64,000 bases of DNA, from contig QEYB01000766.1 in assembly GCA_017562135.1 (NCBI GenBank), positions 806,001 to 870,000 on the forward strand, given 5' to 3'. Below are positions 39,501-49,890 of the stretch, piece by piece. The translations under genes and the position numbers were made by a program. Position 1 is the first letter of the stretch. Each line of letters begins with the position of its first letter. Under the pieces are notes generated by a model. It worked only from the letters and a program-made list of their open reading frames with translations. It was not told the DNA's origin and made no database searches. Origin of the DNA: Dipylidium caninum (Eukaryota; Platyhelminthes; Cestoda; Cyclophyllidea; Dipylidiidae).

Positions 39501-39723
39501 ATCGTGTTTATCATCACCAGGGGAGCACGCTTCTCTATGATTCTGGTTTCCCCTTGCTTGCCTCTAGGACCTCGCCGGTCCCAAAGCCCCGAGGAGCCTC
39601 ATCCTGAAACGTTGCTCCGAATTGGCGGGGGCCGCTTCAGTCTTCGCCACGTCTCCGATGAAACCATCCACGTCAGCGTCTCGTGTGACGGACCCCGCAC
39701 TTGCTCAGCAGACTACCTCATGA
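15507..39723 (+). CDS. CABIN1: Calcineurin-binding protein CABIN1 homologue, about 35 exons
   Basis: CABIN1 is a large nuclear TPR protein of the HIRA histone H3.3 chaperone complex; in vertebrates it also inhibits calcineurin and MEF2. Exons as read: 15507-15543 (tentative), 16035-16342 (start tentative), 16436-16543, 16955-17135, 18315-18493, 19195-19307, 19390-19447, 19730-19978, 20903-21195, 21274-21368, 21437-21587, 21828-21916, 22804-23074, 24194-24303, 24360-24430, 24470-24542, 24800-24975, 25768-26063, 27004-27279, 27488-27580, 28365-28881, 29606-29869, 31574-31666, 31947-32077, 32311-32373, 33095-33206, 33900-34061, 34141-34510, 35539-35833, 35914-36058 (end tentative), 36132-36272, 36353-36457, 37409-37623, 37667-38036, 39568-39723 (tentative). 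Phases agree throughout, giving 6366 nt or about 2121 residues; human CABIN1 is about 2220. Landmarks in the family order are AVELDSTDVSIWLKLA (exon 4), VYYLLADYYTKNN (25), DEEWLYHYML (28), YPKRIIVYNKLPYLAVE (29), LHYKAMYRLAHLY (31) and VWRIPTADIDRSGSFAAHM (33). Exon 34 encodes a run of nine alanines. The family's C-terminal MEF2-binding segment is not recognisable here. Confidence 0.9.
30426..30684. repeat. Dispersed repeat, copy A (in CABIN1 intron 22)
   Basis: This segment is nearly identical to 47202-47491 in the same orientation. The match covers a 26-base block at 30426-30451 and a block of about 229 bases at 30456-30684. Copy A lacks about 30 bases that copy B has between the two blocks. 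Differences are scattered substitutions and a single-base indel. The flanks do not match, so this is an interspersed element and not a segmental duplication. The element type is not recognisable from two short copies; a miniature LTR element of the TRIM kind described in taeniid tapeworms is one candidate. Confidence 0.85.
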
Positions 39724-40110
39724 GCCGTGAACATCGAGTCTCTGTCGATCGCTGACTCCCCATGGCTCCCCGAACTCGACCACCTTGCCTTTGCAGTGCT
39801 GCTTGCACGAAATCTCCCACTTTTCTACGACTACTTCATGCGAGAAGGCAAAGCGCTTTACCGTCGCTCCGTTTCCGCCTTCTTCCACCCTTGTCTTATC
39901 GTTCCTTGACAAAGTTCCTGTGCATTTAGCTGACGAGAAATGTAATTCAAGTACAGCATTTGAAGTAGTTTCGGCGTTCCCCTCCTCGGACAGCAAGTCC
40001 TCCCCGAACCTCCATTGCAACCCCGCGTCTTAATCGGCGACACTTTTACCGGTAGGTCAGTGGTCGCTTAACGAGCCTCCGTCGTGGGAAGGGTAGTTCC
40101 GCCGGCAGGG

Positions 40111-40137
40111 CAAGGAGGGAGGAGGAGGGGGGGGGGA
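40111..40137 (+). repeat. Purine-rich G-run
   Basis: An uninterrupted purine stretch rich in GGA triplets ends in ten consecutive guanines. Such a tract can form a G-quadruplex, but no function is shown by the sequence. Confidence 0.7.
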
Positions 40138-41774
40138 CCTTGTGCCGATCTTGTCGTGTTACCCAACCCTGTAATTTGAATTGCGCAAATTGCACTCCAT
40201 CAGTGGAGGTGACCGGGCTACTTTGATTTATCGGTCCCGAGGAGGTCTTCGCTTCCACCTGCCCGCAGCTCACTCGCCTGGAAGATTGTTTTGTCCGGTC
40301 TAATCGGTCCTCGCGTACGCAAAGGGGCCGCAATTCGAAATGCGGTCGTCACACTCGCTCGGGGAAAAGGAAAGCAAAAAAGGGTAATTGACTGGTCAGC
40401 GCTCGTCCACCTCCTTTTCGCCTCCTTAGTTTCCACACAATTGGCCATAGTAGGTAGGCCTACCGTAAAAATATGGCCTGTTTTTATTCCTAACTGGTTC
40501 AGGTTAAGAAAACGACTACTTTTAGGTAAAACGGGCTGAAATGCGTTATATGGCGCCCTTGACCCGTCCTCGTTGACGAAATCGGCAGGTAACCCCGGAA
40601 TCCGGTTGCGTTGGGTCGTTGGTTTCATGGGGTTAGGCGCGTCGAGGTCGCTCTCGACTCCCCCGTTTCGCCTGCGCCTGTTTCGTGTAAGTCAAACGAT
40701 CCCGCACAACAAATCGCTCCGAATTCTGCCGAAATGGTGCTCATTGGCCGCGTTAAAAAGTGTACTTTCCGGAGAGACCTCTGCGAATGCTCTCTTTCAG
40801 AACGTGGATAACACAGGCCTCCACTGCTGCGCGCTTTTTGGCGACCACGTTAGGGAAGGAAAATTTTGGCCAATTCGAACGCAACCAGTCTTTTTTGGGA
40901 ACCAGGTCTGCGGGACACGTTTAATAAATATGTCGGTGCATGCAACATTCGCCCACACTATTCCGCGTGGTTTGTATTCACTTTGAGGGGAGTTTCCCTT
41001 TGCTGCGGTTGTTGTTGGCTCAACGTTGCCCGTGGCGGCGAGGATGCGAGGCTGGTGAACCCCGCTTCTGACGCCTTCCTCTGGCCCTCACGGGCCATCA
41101 CACTGAGTCGCCGAGTCCCTCGGACGACAAAGTTTTAGCTTCAACTTCTTCTTCCTCTTCACCGGAAGTCGGTGGAGTGGCGTACTTTCTTGCGAGTGTT
41201 TGTGGCCTCAGCGACGATTCCTGATCCGAATTCCCGACCTGACCGCCAGACTGGCTTGTTTATATTTGGCCAGTCGCCATTTTGAATAAACAAAGTGGCG
41301 CGCAAAGCCAAAATAGGAGGCATCTCCGTGCGACCACAAGGGGCTGACCTCGGGGCTCGTGCGATTGCTTCAGATCTCCACTTCCTCCTCTCCCCTGACT
41401 CTTCAGGGGGCGCGGAAGTCGACCCAACGGCGAAATTCGAGCCACATTTACAAGCGACACCTGACTCCTCCTTGCTCCCCTCCTGGAGTTCACGCGTGCA
41501 TTAGGGCGAGTAGCCTGAGAGCCTCGGAAGCCCAAAATTTGTTCTCTCTGACAGAATCGCCTTCCACAAGGTTGCCGCCCAAGTGCATAATGCACTTACC
41601 GTTGGCAGTGGGCCAAGAAGCTCGAATGGAGGGTAGTCGCAAGGACACAATTTAGGGCTGTGATTTGATGCTTTTCGCCTTGAGGGAGTTGGACATTGCG
41701 ATACACTCTCCGCCGCCGTTGCCTTCGAGACAACAACTTACTTGCCACTGCTTGGATCTAATGTGCACTTAGTC

Positions 41775-41797
41775 TGTGTGTGTGTGTGTGTGTGTGT
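41775..41797. repeat. (TG)n microsatellite
   Basis: A perfect TG dinucleotide run within the GC-rich gene-free block. Confidence 0.9.
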
Positions 41798-44375
41798 TGA
41801 CAACGCTTGTGTCAAATTGACTGGACCTCCAACGAAGGCACTTGGGGGGTCCGCTTTTCCCTCGTTTGTAAAGGAACGCAGTCTGCTGCTGTCTCAGAAA
41901 TCCAGCGCTCGCTCAGGTCGGAGACGTCTGTGGGAGAGTGCGTAGGCCGGCTGACCCGGCGGGTTCGGCGGCCTCTCCTTCCTGCGACTGTGCGCAGTCG
42001 GTGGCCGAGCCACGAGTTCCACATTGCCGCCTTGTCGCCGTCTTCGTGTCCGCTAACGCGCGGCGGGGGGTGGGGGGCCTTAATTGCCCACGTCCGACCA
42101 TTTCCTCTCGCCGAATGAAACGTCGAACAGGCGGACGAAAGTGTGGTTCGCCGGTGGTGCCTCGGCGAAGCTAAACGCACCATTAAAATGGCTGCTTACA
42201 GGGTGTACACCGATAAACAGGATGCGACATCTTATTTCTCATAAACTATGCGGCTTTTTTTGTTTTCACCAGCAAACGCATAATAAATTTAGACATGTTG
42301 AGATGTCACGTCCGTCAGGTCAACAACTTCAACCGGACATCCTACCGGTGCCTGCCAGCTCCTCCCTGCTCATGGTGAACGCCTTCCACGTGCGCACCAG
42401 AGCCTCGTTTTCGGAGCCGCCACCTCCGACGGATGTTCTCCGCCGCCCTGCGACAATACTCCCCTTGCCGGACCCTTTTTAGCCAGACCCGACTGGAGGA
42501 GAAGTGCCGCCTACTCGCGTTACTTAGGCCGCCGATTCACAGTCCTTGAGCACATCCAGCAGCGATGTCGGCGCCCCGACTGCATCGCCGGATGTGCTGC
42601 CGGGCTTTCCGACCGCCTGAGGGCGATTTGAGCCCTGCCGCCCCCGTGGCCGCGAGTGGCAATTAAACTCCCGAACGGAGATAACAGCCGAAGGCCATTT
42701 CCTTCGCGAGAGCTGTAAAAAGACACTGAAGTCGTGCGCTGAGTGAGTTCCCTAACGGCCCCTTTAAGCGGCGCAATGTGGGCTGGTGGCCCAGACTGCC
42801 TCTCTCGCCGGCGCTCTCGCACCAACGCCTCGTTGACGGTGGGATCGGGCGGTCTTCGCGGTGTTTAGTTCGCACTGGTCCTGCGCTAAACGAAAGGTGT
42901 CTCTAATCAAAGAGTCTGTTTGGTTTTCGCTCGGGAGAGTGCAGTCTTCGTGTCGGGCGGCTTCCCGCTCGTCAACTTTCCGCCTTCCTCCAGCGCCTCC
43001 ACCGAAGGCTTCCGTTGGACGCGTCAACCGCTGGAGTGGGGAGGGCGCAGAACAGCTCACTCCGCATGTCCCTCCGTGGAAGTGCGCTGGCACGAACGAG
43101 GTGAAATTTGATTAGGGTGACTCGCGAATTCACACCTTCAACCGGCGTGGTAAGTCGAGAAAGCGCGCAGGCCACTCATGGCGCCGACGCGGGGCGCTCG
43201 GACTGCCTCGAGGAGAGCGGCAGGGGCGCATGTCCCGCCAACGCTCCTTGAAAATGAGCTTCTACCAAAGAATGGGTGAGAGTGTGTGTCTACTAGGCCG
43301 AGGCAACCATTCCTCTGTCACGTTGCTCGCCCACTGAGCCAACAGGTCTTTTCCCGCCCTCCGGCGACGTGGCCGGTCCGTCCAGCAGCCGTCCTCGCGC
43401 CTTCTCGTGCAGGCATTTGACGTCTGCACCGGTTCGACGCGACGTATTTCCTCCCATGCACAGTGCTGTGTTCCAATTTTTCTGTTTTTATAATAAATTT
43501 TCGACAATGTCTCTGTAACGGTGCCTCCCCATAGATCGGCCGGCTAAAGAACCGCTTTGATGTTCTGCAGACTGTCTGCGAATCCACCCCGGGGCTGGTT
43601 TCGCCATGCAGTTGGAGCTTGTTCTTTTCGCCTCCTGCGTTACCAGTTTCGCCTGAATTCTGCACCACCGACGCGGCTCAGCTCGGCGAGCACGCAGGTC
43701 AGATGAACCCCGAGCGCCCGCAGAGGCTGTTTCCTCTTTTTCGGCCCCCGCTCGAGGCGCAACCTCGACCGGTTCGCTGTCCAACTAGCACTGCAATGCG
43801 TGTCCGCCGTGCTGATGCTCCACGGCGGCTGGTGGGGCCAGTGCGCCCGGCTCGGCTCCTGGAGGCAGGAGGCGATGCGACCACCGCACACGAGCTCCAA
43901 CCGCCCCGCGGCGAGACGTGGCGACGATTCGCTGCTCGAGTCGCGCCCCTGTGCCCATACACGCGCGTTAACACGAACAGAGCGGCACAAAGAAGGCGCT
44001 GGCGAAAATAAACATACCCGCGCAACGAGCGGAAATTGTCCTCGAAGGCAGTGTTTATTAAACACGCCAAGCGGTCAACTAACCAGGCGCCACTCACACA
44101 TGGCGCAGGGCCGGTCTCGCCCCGCGGCCGAGCTGCGCCCCGGCAACGGCGGCGGCGGGCCTTGGCCGGCTCCGCGGTGCCGGCGCCAGCCAGCCAGGAC
44201 GCTCTGCGGGCGGCTTGTCGGCATCGGTGCCGCCAGGTCGTGGTGAAAGTGAACAAAGGGAAGAGCGTCGCTTGGTCGCGGCGCGGCCAGCTTCACGCCC
44301 AGCAGCGGGAGTGGCGACCAACGTGGAGTCGTTTTGTCGTGGAACGCCCACTCAACGCCTGTCCGAGCGGGTGTG

Positions 44376-45764
44376 TCATCTCGCCCACGTCTTATTCACT
44401 TCGCCTCTCGGGCGTCCCAATGCGCGCCGCGGGCATTGTGATTCACCGCCAACATGGCCAGAAGGCGCCCCGCCTCGGGGCGGCAGTCCTCCGAGCCGCC
44501 GGCAGTGACTGCCGCGCCTGATGACTCGTTCGTGCGGTGCAGGCCTTTCAATTTTTAAACAAACGGCCGCTAGGGCCACGGCGAGGAGGTCGTTGACGTG
44601 CGCTGGGACTCGAAGGCCCATCAAAACCGAGAGTTTAAGTGGGAGCGATGAAACCATCTCGGAGGGTCCGGCAGCCGCGGCCTCGAGGCGTTTGCCGAGG
44701 AGGCTTCGTGCACACGCACGGCGTCGGCGCAGGCACAGCCCCCAGAGCGCTGCGTGCGCTGGGGATGAGGGCCTCAGGCGTGTCGGTCTCCGTGCCACCG
44801 AGCGCAGACTCGACACTCTGTGCAGCGGCTCCTTTGTCGTCCCAGTGGATGGGTCCGCCAACCGTGGGCCGCGGAGGGCCTCAGGCCCACTCGACCACGC
44901 CTTCGCTGGTGGGGGGCGAGCGTTCACTGGCGGCTGCCGTGGTCTCGCCGGGCGGGCCTTTGCGGCGCGGCTCAGACGTGCGCGTTTTATTCGAAGCCGG
45001 AGCGCAGCAGCCCGGGCCGGAGGGAGCAGCGGCCCAGACGCCGACGCGGTCGCGAGGACCGGCGCACGGATATCGCGGTGGCTCCCAACTCGGCCTGATC
45101 TGCACCTGATCGGGTCGGAAGAGACAAATAACCATAGGAGGTACCATCGAGGTGGCGGTAGCCTTTGCGCCGCCGTCGAGTGGCGGCACATAACAGAGAT
45201 GAGGCTGCCGAGGCGGTTGGGTTTTCCGGGTCCTCCACGCTCCGTAAAGGAGAGGCTGAGGGGAGTCGGACCGGTGGAGAGGGGAAAAGTACGTTCATTT
45301 GATGACTGGTGCATCGTTCGCCCGTTCTTTCCGAGTTGCCAACCCCAACACTTCCCTCCTCGTTGCGGTCCGAACCGCCTCGCCTGGACGCCTTGACACC
45401 CGACGATGGTAGACTGGCCGAAATCACTCCCCCTGCCCACCACGAAGGCCACACTCTTGGTCCGCTCACCGTCTGCGCCGATAGGACAGTAGGCGGAGTC
45501 TTCGACTCGCGTCGCCTTGTTGGCAGATCGCACACATCCTCTTCTTTTCGGTGAATCGACTGGCCGCATGATCCTGCTGCGTGGCTGCGGCGACCCCCAC
45601 CTTGACGCCGTGCCGTTTTTCCCTGGAGCACACAGGTTAGAGATGAGGGAAGCGGTTTCCTCGAGGGGACGAGTCAACCGGCCGAGACTACTCGGAGCCG
45701 CACACACCGTCCGATCTGCATCTGACCACGTGGCTCTCCCCCTTGACTGGTTCGTCGGCCGCAC
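44376..45764 (-). other. Long open frame of 462 codons in GC-rich DNA, probably not a gene
   Basis: This is the longest uninterrupted frame in the window. Its translation is dominated by Arg, Pro, Ala, Ser and Gly, with no domain, signal peptide or repeat that I recognise. A 291-codon frame on the opposite strand (44521-45396) and a 214-codon frame in another minus phase (44987-45631) overlap it, so scarcity of stops is a property of the DNA here and not of one frame. Recognised genes in this window are, apart from GCH1, split into exons mostly under 300 bases, which also argues against a 1.4-kb single-exon gene. I record it because its length exceeds what composition alone would comfortably give. 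Confidence 0.2.
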
Positions 45765-47201
45765 ACCAAATCCTCCGTCCTTTTGTGGGTGGGGAGCCTA
45801 ACCTCCGACGCCCCCTTGAGCTGGTCCAATTGGACGTCTGTCCGGGCCGGTTGGGTTCCCAGCCTTGGACGGGGCAGCGCCCTCCAGATTGCCTGCCCCC
45901 TCTCGTGGCCCTGTTCGAGCTAAAAGTTCGCCCGAAATCAATCTGGGTGAAGGAGAACGGCTTGTTTGGCATGCCGTCCGAGCGGCAGCGGCGACCACGT
46001 CGGAATATTCGATTAAGTCGGCACTCAGGGGGGAACATTCGCCGTAAACACGCATGCTTTTACGCGACTGCCTTCACCACGACTGGAGTCCCGCGGCAGC
46101 TACTCCGCTTGGTGCTCGCCCGAGGTCGTCAAAGTGTCTTGCACCGTGTCACCTCCACCGCACGGGTCCGTTCGACGAGAGGCCTGGCGTTCGGTGCGCC
46201 ATAAAACGGTGCATCCGCCTGTCCGCTGACCAACGAAGGAGGCTCTTCTCTGCGGTGCCTGAGGACGTGGAAAGGCGGTCGCGGGCGGCGAGGGGAGAGC
46301 GCGCCGCCAGCCACAAGCCGAATAATGAGGGAGGCCGCCGTGGCGATTTGCCGGGACTGAGGGCGCTGCCCAGCCGCTCGGGGCAGTGGAGGACGACGAG
46401 GGCGACCTCAGCGGCCGGCGCGTGTCCGACCGAAGGTTTGGGGCTGCTGCCGCCGCCGCCGCCGCCGCTGACGTGGCACAGTCGGGTGGGTAATTAATAA
46501 TCCGCTCACACTCGAGGAATATTTCAATTCCCACCGTGCGCCTCCATTCAACTGGGGAGAGGAGACTGCTCGTGCCCCACGGCCGCATATTTCGCTCATC
46601 CTCCGCGTCTTTTGCCCGGTTTGCTGCCTCTCAGATGGAAGTCGCTGTCGGGAGCCACCGAAGGGGAGGCGTCGGGCCTCGCGGGTTTGACGGCCCCACA
46701 CGAAGTGGCTCGTTCGAACGTCCAGCCTCGGCAGGACGCGAATCACGGGTGTCGGTGGCCAAACACAATCTTCCCCAAAAGCTGACGGTCGCCAGTCGAA
46801 GTCGCAGGCTTCAGGCTCAGGCGTTCGAGGTGGCCCCAACGGGGCCCGCAGCTGCTGCCCCTGACTCGGCGCTAATGCGAGGCACCGCCGAGGACGCATA
46901 GCGAGAAACGCTGCGAGCACCGAGACTGCACGAGGACACTCCTCTTTGGCGGAAGAACACCTCGAAAAGAAAGAAAATGCGCTTTCAGTGCGGAGGAGCT
47001 GCGAGGTTGGAGGCGATGGGAGGCCGTCCGTGCCGCAGGGGCATCCGCTGCCCCGGCCGTCCTCGTCAATCATCTGTCGCCCAGAACTGCGTAACTGGGA
47101 TAATCCCCCCTCGACTGGCTGATGAACTGCCAAATTGTCGAGTCTACTGAGTTTACGTCGTGAGGCAACAAAGCACCTTGCGGTGTTGCAAGCAGCCGGT
47201 G

Positions 47202-47491
47202 GCGGAGCGTTCAACTGCAGACTGGCTGGTCGTCCAACACTGCGCTCTTTTTTCTCTTTATCGCATTACTTTTTCGAGGCCCAGTTGAATTCGCCTGAGA
47301 AGAAGTTGTTTTATTTGGGCGAGAACATACTTTCGATTAAAAATACCACAACCTCCCTTGTGTAAAGCCTCATTTGAGTTTTCTCTGTGAAGAGGAGACA
47401 ATGGGCACTGACAGTGGCCGACACACGGCCAACGGGGCCTGCTCTTGGCGTCCATTCTTGCCTTATCGCGGGGAAATGGAGGTCCGAGTGC
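47202..47491. repeat. Dispersed repeat, copy B
   Basis: Partner of the segment at 30426-30684, in the same orientation and nearly identical apart from about 30 extra bases at roughly 47228-47261. Read on the minus strand, copy B is open across the whole repeat, while copy A has stops at the corresponding places. The element could thus once have carried coding sequence, or the opening may be chance. I cannot assign the element family. Confidence 0.85.
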
Positions 47492-47522
47492 GGTTACTTC
47501 AACTGCCGTGCACAACATGCAT

Positions 47523-47557
47523 TGTGTAAAACCTCATTGGCTTTTTCTGTGCTCAAT
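47523..47557. repeat. Degenerate partial duplicate of the repeat's inner segment
   Basis: The segment beginning TGTGTAAAACCTCATT resembles 47361-47395, which begins TGTGTAAAGCCTCATT, and both continue with a T-rich stretch ending in TCTGTG. The two lie about 160 bases apart, suggesting an internal or nested repeat in the element. This could mark a terminal repeat of a small element. Confidence 0.5.
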
Positions 47558-47948
47558 CGGGACGCTGGGCACCCGTGGGCCCCAGGAAATGGCGGCCGCG
47601 CGGCGGCCACCTCCACCAATGTGTGTCCCCTCGATATGCGGCACCGACAGCCCCGGTCTGGCCTGGCTCATCAGCGCCAGCTCGCCTCGTCGCACAGGAG
47701 GGACCTTCGTTACCTTACAAGCCTCAAACTCCTCCTCGTCCGAGCGTGAGAGTTGGGGCAAGCTCGGACCTAAGCGAGGAGTAAGCGTTTTGCAAATCCG
47801 AAGGAGGCGTACTTACGGGGCCAGAGACTCGCTGGTATGCCCTGACGGCCCATGGGGCTGAAGGCCGCCTGGGAAACTCCTCTAGTCGCAGTATGAAGTT
47901 TTTAACGGAGACACACTCACAATTAATGGCAATTTTATTGTGCGTTAT

Positions 47949-47969
47949 GCATGCGATGCGATGCGATGC
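47949..47969. repeat. Short GCGAT-type tandem repeat
   Basis: Four imperfect copies of a five-base unit lie in tandem within the GC-rich block. Confidence 0.7.
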
Positions 47970-48236
47970 TCGCGTCTCCCCGGCGCGACTTCCGCCTCAG
48001 CGGTCCGACGCGTCGGCCGCTTCACAGTCCCTCAGCGAGTGCGCGGCCGTGAGGGACACGCACCGGCCGGGGCGGCTGACTCCCCCCCCGCGAAGAGTCC
48101 ACCCACTCGCCCCTCTTTAATCTGTGCGCGGCGTGTGTGGTGCGTTGGGACACCGAATGCTCCCCCATGACCACGTGTCACTTCCGCGTGACACGAGCGT
48201 GTGAAACTGCTCAAATGGAATGGAGGGGCGCGAGGT

Positions 48237-48248
48237 GGGGGGGGGGGG
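48237..48248 (+). repeat. Run of twelve guanines
   Basis: A pure G homopolymer of twelve bases within GC-rich non-coding DNA. It is prone to slippage and to sequencing error. Confidence 0.85.
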
Positions 48249-49852
48249 CACGATGCCGGTGGCGGGCCGTGGGACGCGCCGCCTAGAGTTTCTGCTCCCG
48301 CTATCGCCTCCGCGGCCGCTGCCACTCCTTCGCTTACACCCGCGGCGCCATCGAGGGGCGTCTATTGATTTTTCATCGGAGCGATTGATTGACACTATCG
48401 ATCGGCCTGCATACAAGACAGGCGCCTCACTGCGCCGAGCGCCCCGAAATCCGCCGGACCGCGTTCACCGCCAGCTTCCGCGCCCGCCTCACGCGGTGGG
48501 CGGGTGTCGAACCGGACGAGCAGAGGATTCGTGATTTATGAAGCCTCTCGCTGCGAACGCACCAGGGCTGGGAGCAAAATTACGGCCAGTTAGGCCGTCG
48601 ATCCCAGGAAATGGTGGAGAGAAGGAGGAGGGGAGAGGGGGCGAGTGCGAGAGCGAGCGAGCGAGCGGAGGCAAAGCTACTGGGATAACATTAATTTGTG
48701 TACCCAATATGACAGAAAGCACATCCTATTGCCGTCAAATCGTCGACTTTTTATGAATGAATGTAGTAATCAACGTCCGCATGTCAGACTTTTCCCCAGT
48801 TGTCGTCACAGCCTAACAAAGAGCGAGTTAACTGGTATGGGCGAGAAGAGGGCGTCCTGTTCCCAAGGTGAATTGCTGCCGAGGTCGGAGCCACAGCGAG
48901 TGTAGCCCGCTTTCAGACTGGCCACGCCCGCACTGTTCCGTCCATCGCCCAACCCACCGAAATGGCCACTTCCTCGGGGTCATCATGCCCCGCCGCCCAA
49001 TCCCATAACTCCACGGCCGGTGGGTGCGTGGGTGAGCGGGTGGAGGCGTGACCGGGTGCTTTGATGGATGCGGGAGCAGACACGTCCGGCCACTCCGTGT
49101 CAGGGGCAAAGAGGCGTCCTCCTCTGGCCGACTTTTTTTCGTACAAACCACCGCGACCTGGAAACCGCTCCCTCGTAGGTTTGGTTTTGCGTGTGGGCCT
49201 TGAATGGCAACACCTTCAGGCAGTGGCTGGTCGCTTCGACGGGCGTCCGCGTGAGTTGGCAGGGCGGCTGAGGCAGTGAAGACCAAACTGGAGCCCATAC
49301 AAACTCGGACACGTTCCTGCCCCGCCCCACGGTGCGAAACCGCGCACGTGTCAATGACTCGTTGAGCTCAAAGTAATCCATCTTACTGAACGTCCCGCTG
49401 CGGACACCAGGCGGGGCGCAATTTTCATTCTCTTTGTGGTCAACTCGCCGCGGCCTCTCCTCTTCCGGGGCGGAAGGTCTCCCCATCCTCGACGGGTAAG
49501 ACAGCCTGCCCGACAATCTTCCGCCTCAAATGCCCTTTTCGTCATCTGACTACCAACAGCCGACCCTGCACTTGTGAGATATTCCGCTTCTGGAGGCAGA
49601 GCTCCAACAGACGTGCCGCGTTCCGCGGCGGTCCAACGTCCTCGCGTCACCAAGCGGACATCAGTTGACGATAAGCTAAGGAAAGCTTGGCAACACAACT
49701 AGACTAAGGCTGTTCACATGAGCAGCAGTAGCGCCAGCTCTCAAGGCGGCAGAGGGTGCCGACGCGCCCCACCCGCCCCGGCCCCGCTTTGTCGCATCAG
49801 CCGCCGGTCCGCTGGACGACCGGCGATGTCGCAGGCCCCTCTGCAACACAGT

Positions 49853-49890
49853 CACGACACGACACGACGCGACGCGACGCGATACGACAC
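49853..49890. repeat. CGACA/CGACG pentamer tandem repeat
   Basis: Seven to eight copies of a five-base unit alternate between CGACA and CGACG forms. It lies in the gene-free block and appears to be a simple satellite-like tract. Confidence 0.8.

Noticed and set aside
42084..46901. Multiple 100-290-codon frames on both strands in the GC-rich block
   Set aside because: They overlap each other in several phases, are dominated by Arg, Pro, Ala and Ser, and have no recognisable domain or splice context, so they are treated as composition artefacts. The 462-codon frame is reported separately.
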